44,631 nt of DNA from Blastococcus sp. MG754426 (GCF_021699055.1 NZ_SSXC01000030.1:1-44631); one strand, 5' to 3'. Numbered from the stretch's first letter, positions 30,943 through 42,118 are shown. Notes: generated by a model not told the origin, from the sequence alone. Numbers and translations are program-made.

Positions 30943-32841
30943 GTGGACGTGAACCAGTCCATGACCTCCATGGCCGCCATGCGGTCGTTCAGGCGCGATC
31001 CGTCGGTGACCGCCCGCCGGCTCCCACCGGGCACCGTCCGGCGCATCATCGGCATCGCCCGGCCCTACCGCCGGGAGCTCGCCTTCTTCCTGGCGCTGGT
31101 GATCGGCTCGTCGGTCATCGGCGTCATCACCCCGCTCCTGGCCGGCGACATCGTCAACCGGATCGCCGGGCTGGAGGGCACCGCGGGCGACATCGTGCAG
31201 ATCGCACTGGTCATCGCCGGCCTGGCCGTCGTCGACGCCGGGATCTCCCTGGGCACGCGGTGGTACTCCGCACGCATCGGCGAGGGCGTCATCTACGACC
31301 TGCGCAGCCAGGTCTTCGAGCACGTCCAGCGGATGCCGGTGGCGTTCTTCACGCGCACGCAGACCGGCGCGCTGGTCAGCCGGCTCAACAACGACGTCGT
31401 GGGCGCGCAGCAGGCGTTCACCTCGACGCTGTCCGGGGTGGTCAGCAACGTCATCGGGCTGGTGCTCACCGCGGGCGTCATGCTCACGCTGTCCTGGCAG
31501 ATCACGCTGCTGTCGCTGGTGCTCGTGCCGCTGTTCGTGCTGCCCGCCCGCCGCATCGGCCGCCGGCTGCAGGAGATCACGCGGGAGTCCTACACGCTCA
31601 ACGCGTCCATGAACGCCACGATGACCGAGCGGTTCAACGTCGCCGGCGCGCTCCTGGTGAAGCTGTTCGGCCGGCCGGCGGCCGAGGCGGAGTCCTTCCG
31701 CGGCCGGGCCGCCCGCGTCCGCGACATCGGCGTCCTCTCGGCCATGTACGGCCGCACCTTCTTCACCGCCCTCACCCTGGTGGCGGCGCTGGCGACGGCG
31801 CTGGTGTACGGCCTGGGCGGGTGGCTGGCCTTCACCGGTGAGCTCAGCCCCGGCGACGTCGTGGCCCTCGCGCTCCTCCTGTCCCGGCTCTACGGCCCGC
31901 TCACCGCGCTGTCCAACATCCGCGTGGACGTCATGAGCGCGATGGTCAGCTTCGACCGCGTCTTCGAGGTGCTGGACCTCCCGCCGATGATCCGCGAGGC
32001 GCCCGACGCCGTGCCGGTGCCGGCCCACGACCGGTCGATCGAGTTCGACCACGTCTCCTTCAGCTACCCGTCCGGGGCGGACGTCTCGCTGCCGTCGCTG
32101 GAGGAGGTGTCGCTGCCCGAGCACGGTGGTCCGGTCGACGTCCTGCACGACGTCTCCTTCCGGGTGGAGCCCGGTCACCTGGTCGCGCTGGTCGGGCACT
32201 CGGGGGCGGGGAAGACGACGATCGCCCACCTGGTGCCCCGGCTGTACGACGCGACCGGCGGGACGGTGCGCGTCGGTGGCGTCGACGTGCGGCAGGCGAC
32301 GCTGGCCTCGCTGCGCGACGCGGTCGGCGTCGTCAGCCAGGACGCGCACCTGTTCCACGACACCATCGGGGCCAACCTGCGCTATGCCCGCCCCGAGGCC
32401 ACCGACGAGCAGTTGTGGGAGGCGCTCGGCGGGGCGCGCATCGCCGAGCTCGTGCGGTCGCTGCCCGAGGGCCTGGAGACGGTCGTCGGCGACCGCGGCT
32501 ACCGGCTCTCGGGCGGGGAGAAGCAGCGGCTGGCCATCGCCCGCGTGCTGCTCAAGGCGCCGGGCATCGTGATCCTCGACGAGGCGACGGCGCACCTCGA
32601 CAGCGAGTCCGAGGCCGCCGTGCAGCACGCGCTCGACACCGCGCTGGCCGGGCGCACCTCCCTGGTGATCGCGCACCGGCTCTCCACCATCCGCAGCGCC
32701 GACCGGATCCTGGTCGTCGACGAGGGCCGGATCGTCGAGGCGGGGACGCACGAGGAACTGCTGGCGCGCGGAGGCCGCTACGCCGACCTGCACCGCACCC
32801 AGTTCGCGCAGGAGGAGCGCCGTTCCGCCGTCGTCGGGTGA
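30943..32841 (+). CDS. ABC exporter, fused permease and ATPase (ABCB/MsbA type)
   Basis: Half-transporter expected to work as a dimer in the cytoplasmic membrane, exporting lipids, drugs or peptides; the substrate is unknown. Six membrane segments lie in about residues 45-320, with the coupling segment GALVSRLNNDVVGAQQAF. The ATPase domain has Walker A with Lys424 (GHSGAGKTT), a Q-loop in VVSQDAHLFHDT, the LSGGEKQR signature at 522-529, and Walker B with Glu547 (VILDEATAHLD). GTG at 30943 follows GAGGGGGG; in-frame GTG 30949 and ATG 30961 are possible alternatives. The site between helix 6 and the ATPase carries an extra 20-residue insert (GADVSLPSLEEVSLPEHGG). Confidence 0.93.
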   Translation: MDVNQSMTSMAAMRSFRRDPSVTARRLPPGTVRRIIGIARPYRRELAFFLALVIGSSVIGVITPLLAGDIVNRIAGLEGTAGDIVQIALVIAGLAVVDAGISLGTRWYSARIGEGVIYDLRSQVFEHVQRMPVAFFTRTQTGALVSRLNNDVVGAQQAFTSTLSGVVSNVIGLVLTAGVMLTLSWQITLLSLVLVPLFVLPARRIGRRLQEITRESYTLNASMNATMTERFNVAGALLVKLFGRPAAEAESFRGRAARVRDIGVLSAMYGRTFFTALTLVAALATALVYGLGGWLAFTGELSPGDVVALALLLSRLYGPLTALSNIRVDVMSAMVSFDRVFEVLDLPPMIREAPDAVPVPAHDRSIEFDHVSFSYPSGADVSLPSLEEVSLPEHGGPVDVLHDVSFRVEPGHLVALVGHSGAGKTTIAHLVPRLYDATGGTVRVGGVDVRQATLASLRDAVGVVSQDAHLFHDTIGANLRYARPEATDEQLWEALGGARIAELVRSLPEGLETVVGDRGYRLSGGEKQRLAIARVLLKAPGIVILDEATAHLDSESEAAVQHALDTALAGRTSLVIAHRLSTIRSADRILVVDEGRIVEAGTHEELLARGGRYADLHRTQFAQEERRSAVVG

Positions 32842-32969
32842 CCGCAACGATGGCGTTCCGCACACGGTCGCGCACGCACCGTGGGGGGCGCTCGGGAACG
32901 GGGAAAAGGCGCCGGTGCGGTGCGCGGAGAACTCCGGCGAGCATCGGACGAGTTGGTCACCGGGACCAC

Positions 32970-32975
32970 TAGCGT
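32970..32975 (+). promoter_or_regulatory. Candidate -10 element of the NTF2-like gene
   Basis: TAGCGT in the 243-base gap after the ABC gene, about 110 bases before the next start. The same gap has a weak 6-bp stem (CACGGT/ACCGTG, 32863-32883) that might end the ABC transcript. Nothing else was recognised there. Confidence 0.35.
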
Positions 32976-33084
32976 CACACCTGTCCCAGGCGGCCGCAGC
33001 CGGGACACGTGGCCGGGCTGGCGCGGCCACGCAGGACCGCAGCACGCGTCGGGACGCACCGGCGACCGCCAGCGAGGAGGAGAC

Positions 33085-33549
33085 GTGACCGCAGCCCACC
33101 CGCAGGACGCCCAGATCCAGGCGCTCTACGCCGAGTTCATCGACGGCTGGAACCGGCGCAGCGGTGCGGCCGTGGCCGCCGGATTCGCCGACGACGGCGA
33201 CATCATCGGGTTCGACGGCAGCCACCACCGCGGCCGGCTGTCCATCGCGGCGGACCTGCGCCAGGTGTTCTCGTCGCACCAGACGCCGGCCTACGTGGCC
33301 GTGGTCCGCTCCGTCCGCCCCGTCGGCGAGGGCGTCGCGATGCTGACCGCGCACGCCGGCATGATCCCGGCCGGCGCCGGTGATCTCGACCCCGCGCTGA
33401 ACGCCGTGCACACGATGATCGCCGTGGACGAGGGGCGCGGCCGCTGGCGCATCTCGCTGTTCCAGGTCACCCCCGCAGCGTGGCACCAGCACCCCGAGGC
33501 GCGCGAGGCCCTCACCGAGGAGCTGCGCGGGCTGCTCATCCCGCAGTGA
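33085..33549 (+). CDS. SgcJ/EcaC-like NTF2-fold protein
   Basis: A 154-residue protein of the SnoaL/DUF4440 (NTF2-like) superfamily, annotated in relatives as SgcJ/EcaC family oxidoreductase. The N-terminal helix IQALYAEFIDGWNRRSGAAV and the following AGFADDGDIIGFDGSHHRGR are typical. These small cone-shaped proteins bind diverse ligands and the name does not prove an oxidoreductase activity. GTG at 33085 has a strong GAGGAGGA ribosome site. It converges on the DUF881 gene with seven bases between stops; both stop codons lie in a 13-base palindrome. Confidence 0.82.
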   Translation: MTAAHPQDAQIQALYAEFIDGWNRRSGAAVAAGFADDGDIIGFDGSHHRGRLSIAADLRQVFSSHQTPAYVAVVRSVRPVGEGVAMLTAHAGMIPAGAGDLDPALNAVHTMIAVDEGRGRWRISLFQVTPAAWHQHPEAREALTEELRGLLIPQ

Positions 33550-33556
33550 GCCGGGC

Positions 33557-34369
33557 TCAGCCGACCGTGGCGTCCACCCGGACGTCGTCGAGCTGCTCGA
33601 CCTGCACCCGTGCACCCGTCCGGCCGAGGTCGGCGATCACCCCACCCGCGACGGACAGGGCGACCTCCATCTCGGCCGGGGGGCCGACGGCCCGGAACTC
33701 GTAGGGGGAGCTCAGCAGCTCGCCGTCGATGCGGAGCGCGCCGGGGGAGCCGGTGACGGCGCTGGATGCGACGACCCGCACGCCGTCGACCTGCAGGGCC
33801 TCCGCGCCGGCGCCGCGCAGCTCCTGGACGGCGCCGAGGACCACGCTGGCGGGGACCGCGCCGTCGGGGTCCTGCACGGTCATCCGCAGCCCGGGGCCGC
33901 TGGCCGGGAGGGCGCCGGCGAGGATGCCGATGGCCTCCGCCCGGGACCGCGCCTCCTCGAGCGCGCTGCCGGACTCCTCCGACCCGTTGCCCAGATCCTC
34001 GAGCGTCTGCCGGGTGCGGCTGATCTCCTCGCGCAGGGTCTCCTCGCGGGCGTTGAGCTCGTCGAGGAGCACCACCAGGTCGGCCTCGCTGCGCACGTCC
34101 TCCTCGGCCGGCTCGGCGGTGCTGCGGATCTGCACGACGAGCGCGAACCCGAGGGCCACGGTCAACGCGGCGGTGGCCGCGACGGCCACCGGCCTGCTCC
34201 ACGACCGGAACGACCCTGACCCTCCAGTGGAGGTCGAGGCTGCGTCGACGGGCGGGTCGCCGTCTCCGGGCGTCGTGTGCTCGGCCCGGGGGCCCTGGTC
34301 GGGCGGGGGACGGCCGTCGGCAGCGGCCGGCTGCCCGGGCTCCGAGGCGTTCCCCCTGTCGGCGTCCAT
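33557..34369 (-). CDS. DUF881 family membrane-anchored protein
   Basis: A 270-residue protein with a cytoplasmic Pro/Gly/Asp-rich N terminus (about 55 residues), one membrane segment (about residues 61-80) and a predicted coiled coil (RSEADLVVLLDELNAREETL onward, about 92-130). The extracellular DUF881 domain follows (GPGLRMTVQDPDG...VVLGAVQELRGAGAEALQVDGVRV). In actinobacteria DUF881 genes are often near cell-division genes, but the function is unknown. The start has no ribosome site but lies eight bases after a TACTGT element. Confidence 0.9.
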   Translation of the reverse strand: MDADRGNASEPGQPAAADGRPPPDQGPRAEHTTPGDGDPPVDAASTSTGGSGSFRSWSRPVAVAATAALTVALGFALVVQIRSTAEPAEEDVRSEADLVVLLDELNAREETLREEISRTRQTLEDLGNGSEESGSALEEARSRAEAIGILAGALPASGPGLRMTVQDPDGAVPASVVLGAVQELRGAGAEALQVDGVRVVASSAVTGSPGALRIDGELLSSPYEFRAVGPPAEMEVALSVAGGVIADLGRTGARVQVEQLDDVRVDATVG

Positions 34370-34377
34370 CGGTCCCC

Positions 34378-34383
34378 ACAGTA
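34378..34383 (-). promoter_or_regulatory. -10 element of the DUF881 gene, near-leaderless
   Basis: TACTGT on the minus strand, followed by eight bases (GGGGACCG) and the ATG. The leader would be zero to two bases long. Confidence 0.45.
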
Positions 34384-34476
34384 GGACAGCTCCCCCGCCC
34401 GGCGGTGCCGGCCGGCCGGTCGCGCCCCGCTGTGGCTGCCCGGTCGTTCCAGTCGCTGTACCGAGGTGGTCGCGGG

Positions 34477-34641
34477 TCAGCCGCCCGGCCGATGGGGGGT
34501 CCCCGCCCCCGCGGCGGCACGCTGCTCGGCGGAGTGGGTGCGCAGCGCGTGCAGCACCGCCCGGTTCACCACCCAGTAGAGCGCGTAGAGGAACAGGCCC
34601 ACGAGGGCGAGGTAGGTGGCCAGGCCGATCAGCGACATCAC
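34477..34641 (-). CDS. Small single-pass membrane protein
   Basis: A 54-residue product with one hydrophobic helix (LIGLATYLALVGLFLYALYW) followed by a basic cytoplasmic-type tail (NRAVLHALRTHSAEQR). I do not recognise a named family. GTG at 34641 is directly followed by an ATG at 34638; either could start. It lies 10 bases after the CbiX stop codon on the same strand. A TAGCGT element overlapping that stop is seven bases before the GTG. Confidence 0.6.
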   Translation of the reverse strand: MMSLIGLATYLALVGLFLYALYWVVNRAVLHALRTHSAEQRAAAGAGTPHRPGG

Positions 34642-34651
34642 CGCCGGGACG

Positions 34652-35371
34652 CTATCGGCCGGGCCGCTCGGCGCCGAGCACGGCGTCGTAACGGTCGAGC
34701 AGCACGGCGGCGATCCGCTCGTCGGGGAGCAGCGGCGCGGTGACGACGTCGGCCCCGGCACCGGCGAGCTTGTCGTGGAAGTGCCCCGGGGCGAGCAGGT
34801 ACGACGCGACCACCACGCGGCGGGCGCCCCGCTCGCGCGCGGTTGCGACGGCATCGGGCACCGGCGGCTGCGCGGCCGAGCCGTACCCCGTGGTCACCGG
34901 ACCGGCCCACGAGTGCTGCAGCAGCGCGGCCGTCCGGTCGACGTCGGCCACCGACCGGGCGTCGCTGGACCCGGCGGCGGCCAGCACGACGGCGGTGGAG
35001 GGGTCGGCCGGGTCGGCCCCGGCCTCCACCAGCCGGGCGTGCAGCACCTCGGCCAGCCGGGGATCGGGCCCCAGCGGCCGGGCGGCGACGACCGAGTCGT
35101 GCGCGGCGACGGCCCCGGCGATGTCGACGTGCACGTGGTACCCGCCGGAGAGCAGCAGCGGGACGACGACGGCAGGGCGCCCCTCGGCGGCCAGGCCGCC
35201 GACGACGTCGACGACGGTCGGCGGCTGGACGTCGACGAAGGCGGCGGTGGTGACCAGCCCCGGCCGCAGCGCCCGGGCGGCGAGCGCGAGTTCGGCGATC
35301 AGCCGGCGGCCGGTCGGGTTGCGGGTGCCGTGCGCGCAGGCGACCAGGACGGGGGCCGGGGGAGCGGTCAC
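34652..35371 (-). CDS. Sirohydrochlorin chelatase-like protein (CbiX family)
   Basis: Inserts cobalt or iron (or nickel) into sirohydrochlorin in the cobalamin, siroheme or F430 routes. The 239-residue protein is the two-domain long type. The first metal-site histidine is in VACAHGTRNP (residue about 14) and the second in LSGGYHVHVDI (about 79-81). The second half repeats the fold (AAAGSSDARSVADVDRTAAL, then VVVASYLLAPGHFHDKL). No other tetrapyrrole gene is adjacent, so the metal and pathway are undecided. GTG at 35371 has no clear ribosome site but overlaps the stop of a doubtful small frame. Confidence 0.88.
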   Translation of the reverse strand: MTAPPAPVLVACAHGTRNPTGRRLIAELALAARALRPGLVTTAAFVDVQPPTVVDVVGGLAAEGRPAVVVPLLLSGGYHVHVDIAGAVAAHDSVVAARPLGPDPRLAEVLHARLVEAGADPADPSTAVVLAAAGSSDARSVADVDRTAALLQHSWAGPVTTGYGSAAQPPVPDAVATARERGARRVVVASYLLAPGHFHDKLAGAGADVVTAPLLPDERIAAVLLDRYDAVLGAERPGR

Positions 35372-35439
35372 CGGGCGCGGGTGTCGTCGAAGGGTTGCAT
35401 GGCTCCGGTCAGGTGGTCGGTGCCGAGGGCGCCCGGCGG

Positions 35440-35467
35440 CCGGGCCCCCTCGACGACGGGGGCCCGG
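35440..35467 (-). terminator. Terminator between acnA and the chelatase gene
   Basis: A perfect 10-bp stem (CCGGGCCCCC with GGGGGCCCGG) with an 8-base loop, 87 bases after the acnA stop in a 183-base gap. Confidence 0.6.
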
Positions 35468-35554
35468 GCGGCCGCGGCCCCCGCCCCCCGGCGTGAGCCG
35501 GTGAGCAGGACGCCGCGGCCGCCCGGGCCGGGGTTCATCGCGTCGTGCGGAGGG

Positions 35555-38401
<2,847 letters not shown>

Positions 38402-38505
38402 TTCTCTGCGCCTACCCCTCGTGGTTCATCACGCGTCGTTGACCACCCCCGATCATCCCAGCCCGCGGCCGGGACCACCGAGTCAGGCGACCCTTTCCTC
38501 ACCCG

Positions 38506-38519
38506 GTGACCTGTGTCAC
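38506..38519. promoter_or_regulatory. CRP/GlxR-like palindrome between acnA and the PAP2 gene
   Basis: GTGA-CCTGTG-TCAC fits GTGA-N6-TCAC. It overlaps another palindrome, TCACC-C-GGTGA (38499-38509). It lies in the 252-base divergent region, about 105 bases from the acnA start and 135 from the PAP2 start. Confidence 0.45.
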
Positions 38520-38639
38520 GGGCGGCGAAACGCGCGGGCGCCGGGCGTCCCTCCCGCCCGGGCAGGCGCAGCAGCCCCACCGCTCGCCGGCGGACGGCGT
38601 GCCGGGTGCGCGCGCCGCGTCCGTGCGGGGGCGCGCGGT

Positions 38640-38645
38640 TAGCCT
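38640..38645 (+). promoter_or_regulatory. -10 element of the PAP2 gene, near-leaderless
   Basis: TAGCCT followed by eight bases and the ATG; no ribosome site between. Confidence 0.45.
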
Positions 38646-38653
38646 CCCGCGCC

Positions 38654-39634
38654 ATGACCGCGCTCGACCCGTCGGCCCCCGCGCCCGCGGCGGCCCCGCC
38701 CGCCGTCGAGCCGGCCGCGTCCGGCAGGCGGGGACGCGCGGTCACCGCCGTCCTCTGGGCGGCGCTGCTGCTGGTGTTCGCGGCCACCTGCGCGGTGCGC
38801 GGCCTGCCGACCGACCGCGTCGTCCTGCTCGGCTGGGTGCTCGCGGGGCTGGCCGTCACCTCGGTGACGCACGGCCGGCGGCGGCTCGTGCGCCTGCTCG
38901 CCGACTGGCTGCCGCTGGTCGCGGTGCTGCTGGCCTACGACGCCACCCGCGGCCTGGCCGACGGCCTGGGCATGCCGGTGGCCGTCGAGGAGGTGGCCGA
39001 TGCCGACCGCTGGCTCACCGGCGGGGTGCTGCCCACCGTCTGGCTGCAGGAGCACGTGCAGGCCGACTGGTGGAAGGCCGTGGCGACGCTGGTCTACAGC
39101 AGCCACTTCGTCGTCACCCCCGTGGTGCTCGCGGTGCTGTGGCTGCGCGACCGGGCCCGCTGGGCGCGCTGCGCCCGCCTGGTCGTGGCGCTGTCCCTGG
39201 CGGGGCTCGTCACCTACGTCCTCTACCCGGCGGCCCCGCCGTGGCTGGCCGCCAAGCAGGGCGTGATCGAACCGGTCGCGCGGATCAGCAGCGCCGGGTG
39301 GGAGGTGCTCGGGCTGCCCCGCGCCGGGGTGCTGCTCGACGCCGGGCAGGGGCAGGTGAACCTCGTCGCCGCCGTCCCCTCGCTGCACACCGCGTTCGCC
39401 GTTCTCGTGTGCACCGTGCTGCTCCCGCTGGCCCGGCACGGCTGGCAGCGTGCGTGCCTGGTCGCCTACGCCGTGCTCATGCCCGTCGTCCTCGTGTGGT
39501 CGGGGGAGCACTACGTCGTCGACACGCTGCTCGGCGCCGCGTACGCCTGCGCGGTGGTCCTGCTGGCGCCGCCGGCCGGGCGCGCGCTGCGGGCGGCGGG
39601 GCGTGCCGCCCGGCCCCTACCGTGGCGGGCGTGA
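38654..39634 (+). CDS. PAP2-family membrane phosphatase or phosphotransferase (Aur1-like)
   Basis: A 326-residue polytopic membrane protein with about six membrane segments. It carries the acid-phosphatase residues of the PAP2/Aur1 group: VPSLHTAF with His245, and SGEHYVVD with His286 and Asp290. The YPAAPPW segment near residue 190 is also typical of the inositolphosphotransferase-like branch. It probably removes or transfers phosphate on a lipid at the outer membrane face; the substrate is unknown. The first 25 residues are Ala/Pro-rich. Its stop overlaps the sirtuin start (GTGA). Confidence 0.88.
   Translation: MTALDPSAPAPAAAPPAVEPAASGRRGRAVTAVLWAALLLVFAATCAVRGLPTDRVVLLGWVLAGLAVTSVTHGRRRLVRLLADWLPLVAVLLAYDATRGLADGLGMPVAVEEVADADRWLTGGVLPTVWLQEHVQADWWKAVATLVYSSHFVVTPVVLAVLWLRDRARWARCARLVVALSLAGLVTYVLYPAAPPWLAAKQGVIEPVARISSAGWEVLGLPRAGVLLDAGQGQVNLVAAVPSLHTAFAVLVCTVLLPLARHGWQRACLVAYAVLMPVVLVWSGEHYVVDTLLGAAYACAVVLLAPPAGRALRAAGRAARPLPWRA
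39618..39623 (+). promoter_or_regulatory. Possible internal -10 element for the sirtuin gene
   Basis: TACCGT inside the last PAP2 codons, seven bases before the sirtuin GTG. It could give a leaderless sirtuin transcript in addition to coupled translation, but may be chance coding sequence. Confidence 0.25.
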
Positions 39635-40389
39635 CCGGCACCGTCCCCGCCCCGCTGCCCGGCTGGCTGACCGCCGCCCGCCGCATCACCGCGCTCACCG
39701 GCGCGGGCATCTCCACCGACAGCGGCATCCCCGACTACCGAGGGCCGAACGGTGTCTGGACCCGCGATCCCGACGCCGAGAAGCTCGTGACGCTCTCCTA
39801 CTACGTCGCCGACCCCGACATCCGGCGCCGGGCCTGGCTGATGCGTCGGGACATGGGTGCGTTCGACGTGCGGCCCAACCCCGGGCACGCCGCGCTGGTC
39901 GACCTCGAGCGGCAGGGCCGGCTGCGCGCGCTGGTGACCCAGAACGTCGACGGGCTGCACCAGGCGGCGGGGTCGGACCCGGCGATGGTGGTGGAGATCC
40001 ACGGCACCGTGCACGAGGTCGAGTGCCTGGGGTGCCGCGCCCGGACGACGATGGCCGAGGCGCTGGACCGGGTGGCCGCCGGGGAGCCGGACCCGCCCTG
40101 CCTCGACTGCGGCGGCATCCTCAAGTCGGCGACGATCAGCTTCGGGCAGGTGCTGGAGCCCGACGTCGTCGAGGCCGCGGTGGACGCCGCGCGCGACTGC
40201 GACGTGCTGCTCGCGGTGGGCACCTCGCTGCAGGTGCACCCGGCGGCGGGGCTGGTCGACGTCGCCGTCGCCCACGGGGCGCAGGTGGTGGTGGTCAACG
40301 CCGAGCCGACGCCGTACGACGACGTCGCCGACCTCGTCGTCCGCGAGCCGATCGGGACGGCGCTGCCGCGGCTGGTCGCCGCCGGCTGA
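39631..40389 (+). CDS. Sirtuin, NAD+-dependent protein deacylase
   Basis: Removes acyl groups from lysines using NAD+. It has 252 residues. The NAD site GAGISTDSGIPDYRG is at 24-38, TQNVDGLH is near 107, and catalytic His124 lies in VVEIHGTVHE. A zinc ribbon has Cys132/Cys135 (ECLGC) and Cys157/Cys160 (PCLDC). The specificity (acetyl, succinyl or longer acyl) cannot be read with confidence. GTG at 39631 overlaps the PAP2 stop by four bases. The next gene, an acyl-CoA synthetase, belongs to the protein class most often controlled by bacterial sirtuins. Confidence 0.94.
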   Translation: MTGTVPAPLPGWLTAARRITALTGAGISTDSGIPDYRGPNGVWTRDPDAEKLVTLSYYVADPDIRRRAWLMRRDMGAFDVRPNPGHAALVDLERQGRLRALVTQNVDGLHQAAGSDPAMVVEIHGTVHEVECLGCRARTTMAEALDRVAAGEPDPPCLDCGGILKSATISFGQVLEPDVVEAAVDAARDCDVLLAVGTSLQVHPAAGLVDVAVAHGAQVVVVNAEPTPYDDVADLVVREPIGTALPRLVAAG

Positions 40390-40396
40390 CCGCAGT

Positions 40397-40444
40397 CCTC
40401 CCTCACCGCAGCGCGTCATCCCTCACCGCGCACCGCGAGGGAGG
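40397..40444 (+). terminator. Terminator region after the sirtuin gene
   Basis: CCTCCCTC (40397-40404) can pair with GAGGGAGG (40437-40444). An internal second copy, TCCCTC at 40419-40424, offers a shorter stem to the same arm. The two copies are part of an 11-base direct repeat, TCCCTCACCGC, 20 bases apart. Confidence 0.5.
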
Positions 40445-40453
40445 AGGCGCCAC

Positions 40454-40470
40454 GATCAGGTCCCCTGATC
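40454..40470. terminator. Second hairpin after the sirtuin gene
   Basis: A perfect 7-bp stem, GATCAGG with CCTGATC, with a TCC loop. Confidence 0.4.
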
Positions 40471-40521
40471 CCGGCGGGACGGCGGAGTCGCGCGCCGCTC
40501 GTCGCCGTCCCCGCCGACCGA

Positions 40522-40527
40522 TAGCGT
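40522..40527 (+). promoter_or_regulatory. Candidate -10 element of the acyl-CoA synthetase gene
   Basis: TAGCGT, giving a leader of about 50 bases that contains the GGGAG ribosome site at 40573-40577. Confidence 0.45.
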
Positions 40528-40582
40528 GACGGGGACCACGTCGACGGCCGGCCCGCACCGGCCCAGCACCCCGGGAGCCGGC

Positions 40583-42118
40583 ATGCGCGTACCCCTCACC
40601 AGTCGCGACTTCCTCGACCGCGCGGAGCTCGTCTACGGCGACCGCGTCGGCATCGTCGACGAGCCGGCGCAGCCCGCGCCCTCGCTGGGCGAGGTGTCCT
40701 ACCGCGAGGTGGCCCGGCGCGGCCGCGCGCTCCAGGCGGGCCTCGACGAGCTCGGCGTGGGCGAGGGCGAGCGGGTGGCGATCGTCAGCCACAACTCCGC
40801 GCGGCTGCTCGAGCTGCTGCTGGCGGTGCCCTCGTCCGGCCGCGTCGCGGTGCCGGTCAACTTCCGGCTGCAGCCCGAGGAGGTCGAGTACATCGTCGGG
40901 CACTGCGGCGCCCGTGTGCTGCTGGTCGACCCCGAGCTGGAGACCTCCCTCAAGGGCGTGCGCGCCGAGCACCGGTTCGGCACGGGGGAGGAGTACGAGC
41001 AGCTGCTCCGGTTCGACGTCGAGCCGCGGCCGTGGGCGGAGCCGGACGAGGACGCCACCGCGACGATCAACTACACCAGCGGGACGACGGCGCGGCCCAA
41101 GGGCGTGCAGATGACCCACCGCAACATCTGGGTCAACGCGGTGACCTTCGGGATGCACATGCAGGTCAGCGACCGCGACGTGTACATGCACACGTTGCCG
41201 ATGTTCCACTGCAACGGCTGGGGGCTGCCCTACGCGATGGCCGGCGTCAGCGCCCGCCAGGTGGTGCTCCGCAAGGTCGACGGAGCGGAGATCCTGCGCC
41301 GGGTCGACCAGCACGGCGTGACGCTGATGGCCGGCGCCCCGGCGGTGTGGAACGCCGTCCTGGACGCCGCCGCCGACTGGGACGGCGAGATCCCGGGGCG
41401 CGACCGGGTGCGGATCATCGTCGCGGGGGCGCCGCCGCCGTCGCGGACGATCGCGCGGGTGGAGGCCGAGCTCGGCTGGGAGTTCAACCAGATCTACGGC
41501 CTGACCGAGACCGCCCCGCTGCTCACCATCAACCGGCCGCGCGCCGAGTACGACGACCTCGACCCGGAGGAGCGCGCCAAGCGGCTCTCCCGGGCCGGCG
41601 TGCCGTCGATCGGCACCCGGATGGCGATCAGCGACAGCGGCGAGGTGCTGGCGCGCAGCAACACGGTGCTCGCCGGCTACTGGGAGAACCCCGACGCCTC
41701 CGCCGAGGCGCTCGAGGGCGGCTGGTTCCACACCGGGGACGGCGGCTCGCTGGACGAGCAGGGGTACCTGACGATCTCCGACCGCAAGAAGGACGTGATC
41801 ATCACCGGTGGTGAGAACGTCTCCTCGATCGAGGTCGAGGACGTGGTGTTCAGCCACCCGGCGGTCGCGGAGGTCGCGGTCATCGGCATCCCCGACGACA
41901 AGTGGGGGGAGATGGTCACCGCCATCGTCGTCCTCGCCGAGGGGGAGCAGGCCACCGAGGCCGACATCATCGCCCACTGCAAGGCGCGGATCGCCGGCTA
42001 CAAGGCGCCCAAGCGGGTGGAGTTCCGCGACGAGCTGGCCCGCACCGCCACGGGAAAGATCCAGAAGTTCAAGCTCCGCGAGGACTTCTGGGCCGGCTCC
42101 GAGCGCAGGGTCAACTGA
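40583..42118 (+). CDS. Acyl-CoA synthetase (AMP-forming, FadD-like)
   Basis: Activates a carboxylic acid, probably a medium or long fatty acid, to its CoA thioester through an acyl-adenylate. It has 511 residues. The ATP/P-loop motif YTSGTTARPKG is at 164-174, YGLTETAP near 306, GWFHTGDGG near 383, and the catalytic A10 lysine is Lys492 in ATGKIQKF. The ATG at 40583 has GGGAG five bases upstream and follows a TAGCGT promoter. An earlier in-frame GTG at 40526 overlaps the -10 element and is unlikely. It ends 21 bases from the convergent dehydrogenase gene. Confidence 0.93.
   Translation: MRVPLTSRDFLDRAELVYGDRVGIVDEPAQPAPSLGEVSYREVARRGRALQAGLDELGVGEGERVAIVSHNSARLLELLLAVPSSGRVAVPVNFRLQPEEVEYIVGHCGARVLLVDPELETSLKGVRAEHRFGTGEEYEQLLRFDVEPRPWAEPDEDATATINYTSGTTARPKGVQMTHRNIWVNAVTFGMHMQVSDRDVYMHTLPMFHCNGWGLPYAMAGVSARQVVLRKVDGAEILRRVDQHGVTLMAGAPAVWNAVLDAAADWDGEIPGRDRVRIIVAGAPPPSRTIARVEAELGWEFNQIYGLTETAPLLTINRPRAEYDDLDPEERAKRLSRAGVPSIGTRMAISDSGEVLARSNTVLAGYWENPDASAEALEGGWFHTGDGGSLDEQGYLTISDRKKDVIITGGENVSSIEVEDVVFSHPAVAEVAVIGIPDDKWGEMVTAIVVLAEGEQATEADIIAHCKARIAGYKAPKRVEFRDELARTATGKIQKFKLREDFWAGSERRVN

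Noticed and set aside
35368..35538. A 56-codon frame on the minus strand whose stop overlaps the chelatase start
   Set aside because: The GTGA overlap is attractive, but there is no ribosome site, no recognisable sequence, and the strong terminator at 35440-35467 lies inside it.
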